Assembly: GCF_000430705.1 (NCBI RefSeq)
Contig: NZ_AUMN01000009.1
Location: 1 to 64,000, forward strand
Direction: 5' to 3'
From: Arthrobacter castelli DSM 16402
Lineage (GTDB): Bacteria; Actinomycetota; Actinomycetes; Actinomycetales; Micrococcaceae
DNA length: 64,000 bases
Numbering within the stretch: the first letter of the stretch is position 1; each line of letters opens with the position of its first letter. A model generated the notes under the pieces. It made no database searches. It saw only the letters and a program-made list of their open reading frames with translations, and was not told the origin of the DNA. Position numbers and translations under genes: made by a program. Below are positions 18,074-26,354 of this stretch, piece by piece.

Positions 18074-20833
18074 CTAATTGCGCATGGCCCGCCGGGCGCT
18101 GTCGGTCCGACGGGTCGGATTCCCGATCCTCACGTCCGCATGAAGCACCCGCAGACCGGTATCGGAGACCAACACGGGTTTGAACTCGACCACCGCGACG
18201 GCGGGATGGGCGTCCTTGAGCACCGACAACCGGGCCACCAGGTCTTCGAGGACATCGACGCGCACCGGCGGCAGTCCCTGGTATCCAAACAGCTTGCGCG
18301 CCGCGGCCGGACTGCGCACCAGTTCGGCAACATCGACGTCGGTCAACGGCGGGACCCGGTGCGACCAGTCGTCCAGCAAGTTGACCGCGTCGCCGGAGAG
18401 TCCGAAGGAGACCACCGGCCCGAGCAGTGGATCCTCGATGGCCCGCAGGCTGCAGGCCTGGCCGGCGGGCGCCATGCTCTGCACTTCCAGGGCGAAGGAC
18501 CCATAGGGCTGCAGCACCTGCCTCATCTGCTCAATGTTGCTGCGCAGGGCCTCCGGCCCATCGATGCCCAGCCGGACACCGCCCACGTCCAGCCGCTGCC
18601 TCAGATTCTCGTCAGTGGTCTTGAGCACCACCGGCCATCCCAGCCGGTCGGCGGCCTGAACGGCCTCCTCCGGCGTTTCGAAGGGAACAGAAGGCAGCAT
18701 CGAAATCCCGTAATGGGCCAGCAGCGACGCTGTCTCTTCCGGGTCCAGCCGGTACAGTCCGCTGCCTTCGACCTGCTGCGTCAGCCGCTGCACTTCTTCG
18801 GCCGCGGCGTCGGTGTCGATACCGTCCGGCTCCACGAAGGTGCCATGGTCACGCTGCACCCACTGGGCATACTGCACGACGGCGGCCAGCGCTTCAACAG
18901 CCTTGCCGGGACCTGCGTAGCAGGGCAGTCCTTGCTGCCGGGGCCCTTCCTGCGGCGGTGGCGGGGTGGACGGCGCCAGTTGTGCCGGTGTCGGTTGTGA
19001 CGGCGCCGGCGACTCCGCCTCCGGTACATCCAGCAGGCCCTCGGCCCGCACGGAAGGGTCCACAATGCCGGTGAAGGAGGCCACGACCGGCTTACCGGCC
19101 TGCACCGAACATTCGCTGAGCACCGCCGCCAGTTCGGAGGTTTCCACGCCGGGGACCGGCAGCAGGGCGACGACGGCGGCATTGACTTCCGGCGCCTGCA
19201 GGCATTTCAGCAGGCGCAGCCGCAGCATTTCCAGGGGCGCCGCTCCCCCGTTGTCCAGCTGAAGGTCGGCGGCCACCTGCTTCACCGACAACTGGTGGGA
19301 CGCCGCGCTGTCGGCTATCACGTGCCCCAGTGCGAGGGAGTTGGTGACCACGGCGACCGCGCCTCCGGCGGGCAGCGGTTGGCTGACCACGATCTGGGCG
19401 ATGTCGGCCAGTCCTTCGTTGGTGTCGACGCGGATCACGCCGACCTGGCGGAGCAGCGCGTCCAGGGCACCTGGCGGCGCCTGGGTGGTGCGGACCAGGT
19501 GTCCGGGTGGCAGCTGCAGACCCATGGTGTCGGACTTGGCCACAATGACCGGCTTGTTGCGGGACAGCCTGCGGGCGATCCGGGAGAATTTACGCGGGTT
19601 TCCGATCGACTCCAGATACAGCCCGACCGCTGCCGTGCCGGCGTCGTCCTCCCAGTGCTGCATCATGTCGTTGCCCGAGACATCCGCGCGGTTGCCCGCC
19701 GACAGGAACGACGACAGGCCGATATCACGCCGGCCGGCCGCAGCGTAGAGCAGCACTCCGATGGCGGCCGACTGGCTGAACAGTCCCAGCCCGCCGTGGC
19801 GCGGCAACCGCGGCGCCATTGACGCGTTCAGCGACACCGACGGCGCCGTGTTGATAATGCCCAGCGAGGCCGGACCAATGACGCGCATCCCGTACGCCCT
19901 CGCCTGCCGCACCAGGGACCGCTGCCGCTCGTTGCCCCGTTCACCGTCGTCGGCGAACCCAGCAGTGGCCAGCAGCACACCGCCGACGCCGGCCTGCGCA
20001 CATTCGTCCATCACCGTCATCACATGCTCATACGGGACGGCGACGATCGCCAGGTCCACCGGGTCCGGAATCGCGGATACGCTCCCATAGGCGGCCAGCC
20101 CGCCGACCTCCAAGGCTTCAGTATTGACCGCATACACCGGTCCGGTGAACCCGCCAGCGACGATGTGTTCGAGCAGCTGGGCGCCGAGCGCCCCGTCCCG
20201 GCGGCTGGCGCCGATGACAGCCACCGACGACGGCGTCAGCAGGTCCCGCACGCTGCGCGCCTCGGCGCGGTGCTCCCTGGCCTCCATCACCGCCCTGGAC
20301 CGGGCGGTGGGGTCGATATTGAAGGACAGCGCCACCACGCCGTCGTCGAAATGCCGTTCCACTTCGTAGCCGGCGTCGGAGAAAACATCAAGCATCTTCC
20401 GGTTGTTCGGCAGCACCTCCGCGGAGAACTTGCGGATCCCGTTTTCCCGTGCGGCCGCCGCGAGGTGCTCAAGCAGGATGGAGCCCAGTCCCCGGCCCTG
20501 GTAGTGGTCTGAAATATTGAATGCCGCCTCGGCCTCGGACGGGTCATCCAGCCGGTCATAGCGGCCGATGCCGATGATCTCCTGCCCGCGGATGATGACG
20601 AACGCCACCCGGTCCTGGTAATCCACTTCGGTGAAGCGCTTCAACTCCCGGCCGCTGAGGCTGGACTTGTAGGTGAAGAACCGCATGTAGATGGAGTCTT
20701 GGGACTGTGCCGCGTGAAATGCCTTGACCGCCTCGGCGTCTGAGGGGCCGATCGGCCGTAAATGGGCGGTTCCGCCATCGCGCAACACGACATCAGCTTC
20801 CCAATATTCGGGGTAATTTCCTCCTCCGGCCAT
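18074..20833 (-). CDS. GNAT acetyltransferase fused to an NDP-forming acyl-CoA ligase-like module (Pat type)
   Basis: The 919-residue protein has an N-terminal GNAT domain (about 15-170, acetyl-CoA loop near YQGRGLGSILL). A CoA-binding Rossmann domain follows (SSVAVIGASRRDGALG, about 195-300), then succinyl-CoA-ligase-like domains (LFSQSAAIG, SFLSAGNRADVSGNDMM), and a C-terminal ATP-grasp domain from about residue 700. Such proteins (Pat/PatZ type) acetylate lysines of metabolic enzymes, notably acetyl-CoA synthetase. The SHTGALAG phospho-histidine segment of active ligases is replaced here (GHLVRTTQAPPGALDAL), so the ligase part is probably regulatory. It is divergent from parC. Confidence 0.9.
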   Translation of the reverse strand: MAGGGNYPEYWEADVVLRDGGTAHLRPIGPSDAEAVKAFHAAQSQDSIYMRFFTYKSSLSGRELKRFTEVDYQDRVAFVIIRGQEIIGIGRYDRLDDPSEAEAAFNISDHYQGRGLGSILLEHLAAAARENGIRKFSAEVLPNNRKMLDVFSDAGYEVERHFDDGVVALSFNIDPTARSRAVMEAREHRAEARSVRDLLTPSSVAVIGASRRDGALGAQLLEHIVAGGFTGPVYAVNTEALEVGGLAAYGSVSAIPDPVDLAIVAVPYEHVMTVMDECAQAGVGGVLLATAGFADDGERGNERQRSLVRQARAYGMRVIGPASLGIINTAPSVSLNASMAPRLPRHGGLGLFSQSAAIGVLLYAAAGRRDIGLSSFLSAGNRADVSGNDMMQHWEDDAGTAAVGLYLESIGNPRKFSRIARRLSRNKPVIVAKSDTMGLQLPPGHLVRTTQAPPGALDALLRQVGVIRVDTNEGLADIAQIVVSQPLPAGGAVAVVTNSLALGHVIADSAASHQLSVKQVAADLQLDNGGAAPLEMLRLRLLKCLQAPEVNAAVVALLPVPGVETSELAAVLSECSVQAGKPVVASFTGIVDPSVRAEGLLDVPEAESPAPSQPTPAQLAPSTPPPPQEGPRQQGLPCYAGPGKAVEALAAVVQYAQWVQRDHGTFVEPDGIDTDAAAEEVQRLTQQVEGSGLYRLDPEETASLLAHYGISMLPSVPFETPEEAVQAADRLGWPVVLKTTDENLRQRLDVGGVRLGIDGPEALRSNIEQMRQVLQPYGSFALEVQSMAPAGQACSLRAIEDPLLGPVVSFGLSGDAVNLLDDWSHRVPPLTDVDVAELVRSPAAARKLFGYQGLPPVRVDVLEDLVARLSVLKDAHPAVAVVEFKPVLVSDTGLRVLHADVRIGNPTRRTDSARRAMRN

Positions 20834-20891
20834 AGACTCAGCTTAGCGATCATTGTCCGTTCCACCAGATAAGCGAGGAATCAGCCCCATT

Positions 20892-23381
20892 ATGGCCCGG
20901 CGCCGAACGACTGCTCCGCCTCAGGATTACACCGAAAATGTCGTCGATATCGATGTCACCTCCGAAATGGAGGGCTCCTTTTTGGAGTACGCCTATTCGG
21001 TGATCTATTCACGCGCGCTGCCCGATGCCCGGGACGGGCTGAAACCGGTGCAGCGGCGGATTTTGTACATGATGACCCAGATGGGTCTGCGGCCCGACCG
21101 TGGACACGTGAAGTCGGCCCGGGTGGTCGGCGAGGTGATGGGCAAGCTGCATCCGCACGGCGATTCCGCGATCTATGACGCGATGGTGCGGATGGCCCAG
21201 CCCTTCTCGCTGCGGATGCCGCTGATCGACGGCCACGGCAACTTCGGTTCCCTCGACGACGGCCCGGCCGCGCCCCGGTATACCGAGGCCAGGCTGACCG
21301 CCGCCGCCCTGACGCTGACCGACCACCTGGGCGAAGACGTGGTCCCGTTTGTGCCCAACTACGACAACCAGCTCACCCAGCCGGAGGTGCTGCCGGCGTC
21401 CTATCCCAATCTGCTGGTGAACGGGTCCTCCGGGATCGCGGTGGGGATGGCCACCAATATGGCCCCCCACAACCTCGGTGAGGTGATCTCGGCGGCGCAG
21501 CACCTGATCGCTCATCCCGAAGCCACCCTCGACGACCTGATGGAGCACATCCCGGGCCCCGATCTGCCCGGAGGGGGCAAAATCGTGGGGTTGAGCGGGA
21601 TCCGCGATGCGTACGCGTCGGGGCGGGGCTCGTTCAAGGTGCGCGCCAAGGTCGAGGTTGAACAGTTGACGGCACGACGGACCGGGCTGGTGGTGACTGA
21701 GCTGCCGGTTGCGGTGGGCCCGGAAAAGGTCATCGAGAAGATCAAAGATGCCGTCACCTCCAAGAAGCTGCAGGGCATTTCCGACGTCATCGACCTTACC
21801 GACCGCAACCATGGGCTGCGGCTGGTCATCGAGCTGAAGAACGGCTTCAACCCCCAGGCGGTGCTGCAACAGCTGTACCGCTTCACGCCCATGGAAGATT
21901 CCTTCGGCATTAACAACGTGGCCCTGGTCGATGGGCAGCCACGCACCCTGGGGCTGCTCGAACTGTTGCAGGTCTACATCGACCACCGGATTGACGTGGT
22001 GCGCCGGCGCACCACGTACCGGCTGGGCCGCAAGAAAGACCGGCTGCATCTGGTCGAAGGGCTGCTGATCGCCATTGTCGACATTGACGAGGTCATCCAG
22101 ATCATCCGTTCTTCGGACGAAGCGGCGGCAGCCCGGGAACGGCTGATGACCATTTACGACCTGACCGAGGTGCAGGCCAACTACATCCTGGAGCTGCGGC
22201 TGCGGCAGCTGACCAAGTATTCCCGGATCGACCTGGAAGCCGAGCAGGACGAGCTGCGCCGCGAAATTGCCGCCCTCGAGGAAACCCTGGGGTCGGAATC
22301 GCTGCTGCGGACGCTGGTGTCCACGGAACTGGGCGAGGTCGCTGCCGCGCATGCGGACGAGCGGCGGACCGTGCTGCTGGAATCGGACGCGACGACGACG
22401 GCGACGGTCACCTCCGGGCAGCTCAAGCCGGCCAAGACGGCCGTGCCGCTGCAGATCGCCGACGACCCCTGCTGGGTGATCCTCTCGGCCTCCGGCCAGC
22501 TGGCCCGCACGCCGGACCGGCCGGACCTGGACGATTCCGGGCCGCGGGTCCGCCATGACGTCTTCGCCTCGGTGGTAAGTACCACCGCCCGGGCGGAAAT
22601 AGGTGCCATCACCTCGCAGGGCAGGATGGTGCGCCTGCAGGTGATGGATATGCCCGTGCTGGCCGCGGCGGCGTCACCGAATCTTGCCGGTGGCGTTCCT
22701 GCCGGGGAGTTCATCACGCTGCTCAAGGGGGAATCGCTCGTCTGCCTGGCCCCGCTGGATGCAGTCGTCGCGCTGGGCACCGAGCAGGGTGTGGTCAAGC
22801 GCGTCAACCCCGAATACCCGTTGAATCGGGACGACTGGGAGATCATCAGCCTCAAGCCCAGGGACCGGATCATCGGCGCCGCGCCCGCCGGCGACGACGA
22901 CGACCTGGTCTTCATCACCGCCAACGCACAGTTGCTCACCTTCGCCGCCTCGGCGGTCCGTCCCCAGGGCCGCACGGCCGGAGGCGTCGCAGGCATGAAG
23001 GTCGCCGACGAGGACGGGGTGCTTTCCTTTGGCGTGGTCGCTGCGGCCGACCCGGCCGCCGTCGTCGTCACAGTTGCGGGTGCCTCGTCGGTGCTGCCAG
23101 GCATGGCGGCCGGATCGGCCAAGGTCACACCATTTTCCGAGTTCCCGTCCAAGGGCCGGGCAACGGCCGGGGTGAGGGCCCACCGGTTCCTCAAGGGAGA
23201 AGACGGTCTGACGGTGGCCTGGGCCGGCCATGGCCCGGCCAAGGCGGCCTCGGCAAAGGGGGTGGCCCGGGCACTGCCCACCGAATACGGTCGCCGCGAC
23301 GGATCAGGCGTTCCGCTGTCCCAGACGGTGGAGCTGATAGGAGCCGCACAGAACTGGACTTCCGGCGACGGGCAGGCTTAA
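20892..23381 (+). CDS. parC: DNA topoisomerase IV subunit A (gyrase A-like)
   Basis: This 829-residue type IIA topoisomerase subunit cuts and rejoins DNA. The start [20 protein letters not shown] is followed by the breakage-reunion domain with [20 protein letters not shown], the quinolone-resistance region [19 protein letters not shown] (residues 85-103) and the catalytic Tyr130 in [10 protein letters not shown]. The C-terminal beta-pinwheel lacks a clear QRRGGKG GyrA box and has a degenerate [12 protein letters not shown] instead, which argues for ParC over GyrA. ParE lies 3 kb downstream, and both sit near the primary sigma gene, as in Streptomyces. An in-frame TTG at 20853 is an alternative start. 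Confidence 0.9.
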   Translation: MARRRTTAPPQDYTENVVDIDVTSEMEGSFLEYAYSVIYSRALPDARDGLKPVQRRILYMMTQMGLRPDRGHVKSARVVGEVMGKLHPHGDSAIYDAMVRMAQPFSLRMPLIDGHGNFGSLDDGPAAPRYTEARLTAAALTLTDHLGEDVVPFVPNYDNQLTQPEVLPASYPNLLVNGSSGIAVGMATNMAPHNLGEVISAAQHLIAHPEATLDDLMEHIPGPDLPGGGKIVGLSGIRDAYASGRGSFKVRAKVEVEQLTARRTGLVVTELPVAVGPEKVIEKIKDAVTSKKLQGISDVIDLTDRNHGLRLVIELKNGFNPQAVLQQLYRFTPMEDSFGINNVALVDGQPRTLGLLELLQVYIDHRIDVVRRRTTYRLGRKKDRLHLVEGLLIAIVDIDEVIQIIRSSDEAAAARERLMTIYDLTEVQANYILELRLRQLTKYSRIDLEAEQDELRREIAALEETLGSESLLRTLVSTELGEVAAAHADERRTVLLESDATTTATVTSGQLKPAKTAVPLQIADDPCWVILSASGQLARTPDRPDLDDSGPRVRHDVFASVVSTTARAEIGAITSQGRMVRLQVMDMPVLAAAASPNLAGGVPAGEFITLLKGESLVCLAPLDAVVALGTEQGVVKRVNPEYPLNRDDWEIISLKPRDRIIGAAPAGDDDDLVFITANAQLLTFAASAVRPQGRTAGGVAGMKVADEDGVLSFGVVAAADPAAVVVTVAGASSVLPGMAAGSAKVTPFSEFPSKGRATAGVRAHRFLKGEDGLTVAWAGHGPAKAASAKGVARALPTEYGRRDGSGVPLSQTVELIGAAQNWTSGDGQA

Positions 23382-23389
23382 CAGCGCAC

Positions 23390-23713
23390 TCAGTGGGCCC
23401 CGTTGTCGATATTCAGGGCCACCACGCCGGCAACAATCAGCACGATTCCGGTGATTTTCACCGGGCCGAGCGATTCGCCGAAGACAACGGAGCCGATGAC
23501 GGCGATCAGGGCGGTGCCCAGCCCGGCCCAGATGGCGTATGCGATACCCACCGGAACGGAACGCAGGGTCAGCGACAACATCCAGAAGGCCACCCCGTAA
23601 CCGGCCGCGACCCCGAGGGTGGGCCACAGCCGGGTGAAGCCGTCCGAAAGTTTGAGCAACGAGGTGCCGACTACTTCGAACACAATGGCCAGGGCCAGGA
23701 AGATGTATGGCAT
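23390..23713 (-). CDS. SMR-family multidrug efflux protein
   Basis: This 107-residue protein with four membrane helices belongs to the small multidrug resistance family (EmrE/QacE), which exchange cationic compounds or guanidinium for protons. It has the membrane-embedded glutamate in IVFEVVGTSLLKLSDGF, the YGVAFWMLSLTLRSVPVGIA block and AIWAGLGTALIAVIG. AGGAG precedes the ATG at 23711-23713. A single SMR gene suggests a homodimer. It converges on parC with eight bases between stops. Confidence 0.93.
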   Translation of the reverse strand: MPYIFLALAIVFEVVGTSLLKLSDGFTRLWPTLGVAAGYGVAFWMLSLTLRSVPVGIAYAIWAGLGTALIAVIGSVVFGESLGPVKITGIVLIVAGVVALNIDNGAH

Positions 23714-23794
23714 CGCACGCTCCTTGCTCTTGCAGCGGTCAGTCCACCCGGCGGCACAGTGGATCTGTCAGTGGCCACAATTAGTGGCCCGGTT

Positions 23795-24769
23795 TCAGTG
23801 CCCCAGCACCTTGTCATACGTGAAGGTCCGGTGCGTTGGCCGGTACCCCATGGCTTCGTACAACCCGTGTGCACCCGAGGGATTCTCGGTATCGACCTGC
23901 AGTCCCGCATGGTCGATACCGTCGGCCTTGTACCTGCGCATGGCTTCGGCCAGCATGGCGGGAGCGATGCCCCTGCCCCTGTATTGGTGACGCACTCCCA
24001 CCAACTCTGTATATCCCTCAGTGTAGCCGTGGATGGCTGAGAAGTGCGGATCCAGGCTTGCCATATGGTACCCGGCAACGTTGCCGCTTCCGGCGTCGAG
24101 CACGGCCAGGCTCCATTCGGGTCGGAAATCCGGATGGGCCACGGTGAACTTCCAGCTTTCCGCGTCCCGTGGTTCGCTCCCCCAGTGGTCCTTGAACGCC
24201 TCATTATGCGCCTGCCGGATTTGTTCGGATATTCCGGCGTCGAAGTCCGCGAACACTAACCCGTCATCGAGCACTGCATCCGGGAGGGGATCGTGGAGCG
24301 GCCGGGTCATCTCGGTCCAGTAGCGGACGATCTCATTGCCCATCATCCGCAGCAGGGCATTATGGCCGGCATTTCCCTCTTCGGCATACGTCCTGAGGAT
24401 GGCTGCGCCCCGCTGGCCGGCCCGGGCCTGCTGCCACCGGTACACAGCCGTTCCGGTCCCGCGGCGGCGCCATGCCGGGTCGACGCCTCCCCATGAGTGG
24501 GCTTTCCGTGAGCCTTCATTCATAGTGACCCGGCCAAAGGCGCGGGGCGCGCCCGAATCATCGAAGCCTGCGACGCTGTTGTGAACCGGGTCGTTCTTCA
24601 TCGAAGCGAACACCTCGGCGAGATCTTCGCGCCGTTCGAACCAGATCGGTTGATCTGCCTCGGCCATGCGGAGAATGAGGTCCAGCCAGGCATCGATGTC
24701 CGAAGGCACCAGTGCCCTGAACCGCAATCCCGTGGAACGATCCGGGAACGGGGCAGCAGTATCGCTCAT
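23795..24769 (-). CDS. Tandem GNAT acetyltransferase
   Basis: The 324-residue protein has two GNAT folds. The first (about 1-165) keeps the loop PAWRRRGTGTAVYRW. The second (about 175-324) has VRHQYRGRGIAPAMLAEAMR and the end ENPSGAHGLYEAMGYRP. Mycothiol synthase MshD has the same double layout, but specific MshD residues were not identified, so the substrate is open. The start chosen is ATG 24767-24769 (MSDTAAPFPD). An upstream ATG adding MARLLRRYSWN is possible. Confidence 0.85.
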   Translation of the reverse strand: MSDTAAPFPDRSTGLRFRALVPSDIDAWLDLILRMAEADQPIWFERREDLAEVFASMKNDPVHNSVAGFDDSGAPRAFGRVTMNEGSRKAHSWGGVDPAWRRRGTGTAVYRWQQARAGQRGAAILRTYAEEGNAGHNALLRMMGNEIVRYWTEMTRPLHDPLPDAVLDDGLVFADFDAGISEQIRQAHNEAFKDHWGSEPRDAESWKFTVAHPDFRPEWSLAVLDAGSGNVAGYHMASLDPHFSAIHGYTEGYTELVGVRHQYRGRGIAPAMLAEAMRRYKADGIDHAGLQVDTENPSGAHGLYEAMGYRPTHRTFTYDKVLGH

Positions 24770-24804
24770 ATTCCAAGAGTAGCGCCGCAACAGCCGCGCC
24801 ATGC

Positions 24805-24821
24805 TTCTACGCAATGTAGAA
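24805..24821 (+). promoter_or_regulatory. Palindrome upstream of blaI, candidate BlaI operator
   Basis: TTCTACGCAATGTAGAA is a perfect six-base inverted repeat (TTCTAC / GTAGAA) with a five-base spacer. BlaI/MecI/CopY repressors bind such TAC...GTA dyads and usually regulate their own operon. A TTGGCG (24825-24830) just downstream could be the -35 of the blaI promoter. Assignment is inference. Confidence 0.5.
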
Positions 24822-24953
24822 CCTTGGCGCAAAACCCGGTAGATTGGATAGTGAGCACGAACCAGACCATGAACCCGCAGACCAGACCAGCCTGCAGACG
24901 CGGCCGCTAAACGCCGCTGTCGAAGAGCTGCCGAAGACAGACAAGGAATCTCG

Positions 24954-25325
24954 ATGGCCACACTAGGTGAGCTTGAACGCACCGTGATGGATATGTTGTG
25001 GGAAACGGGAGAAGCTGTCACGGCCAATATGCTTCGGGACAAGCTCGCCCAAAGCCCCGAGGGACCACAGGCGCATAAGGAACTGGCTGTCACCACGGTG
25101 CTGACCGTCCTCTCCCGCTTGGAGAAGAAAGGCCTGGTGGACCGGGAGCGCGACACGCGCCCCCACCGGTACCAGGCCGTCACCAGCCGCGAAGACCACA
25201 CTGCCGAGCTGATGCACCAGGTGCTGGGCTCGGCGCCCGACCGCGAAGCGGTGCTTGCCCGCTTCCTGGGGACGGTCAGCGACGGTGAGGCAGCAACACT
25301 GCGAAAGCTGCTCGGACGAAACTAG
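24954..25325 (+). CDS. BlaI/MecI/CopY-family transcriptional repressor
   Basis: This 123-residue winged-helix repressor has an N-terminal DNA-binding domain (MATLGELERTVMDMLWETGE, TTVLTVLSRLEKKGLVDRER) and a C-terminal dimerisation helix region. In the family, repression ends when the membrane metalloprotease partner cuts the repressor. The partner gene (M56) follows 29 bases later. AAGGAA precedes the ATG. No beta-lactamase gene adjoins, so the target may be elsewhere or may be the operon itself. Confidence 0.93.
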   Translation: MATLGELERTVMDMLWETGEAVTANMLRDKLAQSPEGPQAHKELAVTTVLTVLSRLEKKGLVDRERDTRPHRYQAVTSREDHTAELMHQVLGSAPDREAVLARFLGTVSDGEAATLRKLLGRN

Positions 25326-25354
25326 GGCGCGCCGGCGCTGGCTGAAGGGCGATC

Positions 25355-26341
25355 ATGATCTGGGCTTCCTACGCGCTGGCAGCTCTGGCCATCGTGCTGG
25401 CATGGCCCGCTCCGATTCTGCTCTCCCGGGCCCGGTGGCCTGCCCGCTCGCCTTTTACTGCAATGATTCTCTGGCAGGCCATTGCGCTCGCCGGCGGTCT
25501 GTCGATGATCGGGGCCATGCTCATTTGGGGCCTGGACCCGCTCTCGGACACGCTGCCTGGAGGCCTGCGGGCGCTGTCCGCCATCGTCTTTGGCAATGGT
25601 CCAGCCGGCGCCCTCGGCGTGTGGCATGTGTTCGCCCTCAGTGCCGCACTGCTGCTGGGCACCCATCTTGTCTTCACCCTGCTGCTGACCTATGCGCGCA
25701 TCCGCCGACAACGACGGCGGCACCGGGATCTGCTGACCCTGCTCAGTTCGCCGTCCCCGGAGGCCGGCGGCACGGTCGTCATTAATCATCCTGCTCCCGT
25801 CGCCTACTGCCTGCCCGGTGGTGCCCGGTCGGTGACCGTATTGTCCGATGGGTTGGTTGATCTTCTTGAACCGGCGGAACTTGACGCGGTGCTGCTCCAT
25901 GAACAGACACACCTGACTCAGCGCCATCACCTATTGCTGTGGGCCTTCGCGGCCTGGCGGGCAGCGTTGCCGTGGCTGCCGACGTCGCGCCTGGCCCAAC
26001 ACGCCGTCAACGAACTGATCGAAATGCTTGCCGACGACGAAGCGCTCAAGAGCGTGGAAAAACCCACACTCATCCATGCCATCGCTATCGTCGCTTCGGG
26101 ACCGCCGGGAGCGACGGACCCTGGCCAGGACGGCCCGGCCGGTGCCGATCCAGGACAGTACCGTGCAGCTGACGGAGCGGCCGGGGACGGTGCAATGGCC
26201 CCTTCAGCACGGGTGCACAGATTGCTGACGCCTCAGCCCCCGTTGCCGCACAGCGGCCGGACGGCGGTGGTGGCCGGATCGGCCGCGCTGCTGGCGCTCC
26301 CGACCGCCTTGCTGATGATTCCGGGCCTGTTCATCTGGTGA
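25355..26341 (+). CDS. M56 family (BlaR1-like) membrane metallopeptidase
   Basis: The 328-residue protein has about four membrane helices (near 5-25, 35-60, 85-112 and 305-328) around a cytoplasmic zinc protease domain. The HEXXH motif is HEQTH (residues 182-186), followed by the downstream glutamate region NELIEMLADDEAL. It lacks the penicillin-binding sensor domain of BlaR1, so the inducing signal is unknown. It forms an operon with the BlaI-like repressor, which is its probable substrate. Confidence 0.9.
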   Translation: MIWASYALAALAIVLAWPAPILLSRARWPARSPFTAMILWQAIALAGGLSMIGAMLIWGLDPLSDTLPGGLRALSAIVFGNGPAGALGVWHVFALSAALLLGTHLVFTLLLTYARIRRQRRRHRDLLTLLSSPSPEAGGTVVINHPAPVAYCLPGGARSVTVLSDGLVDLLEPAELDAVLLHEQTHLTQRHHLLLWAFAAWRAALPWLPTSRLAQHAVNELIEMLADDEALKSVEKPTLIHAIAIVASGPPGATDPGQDGPAGADPGQYRAADGAAGDGAMAPSARVHRLLTPQPPLPHSGRTAVVAGSAALLALPTALLMIPGLFIW

Positions 26342-26354
26342 CCGCTGAGCGGCG

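Noticed and set aside
21009-22556. Minus-strand frame opposite parC
   Set aside because: Antisense to a clear topoisomerase gene; no motif and no ribosome binding site.
20892-23381. Calling this gene gyrA
   Set aside because: No proper GyrA box, and a parE partner nearby; the genomic gyrA-gyrB pair in actinobacteria normally lies near dnaA. A genome-wide check would settle it.
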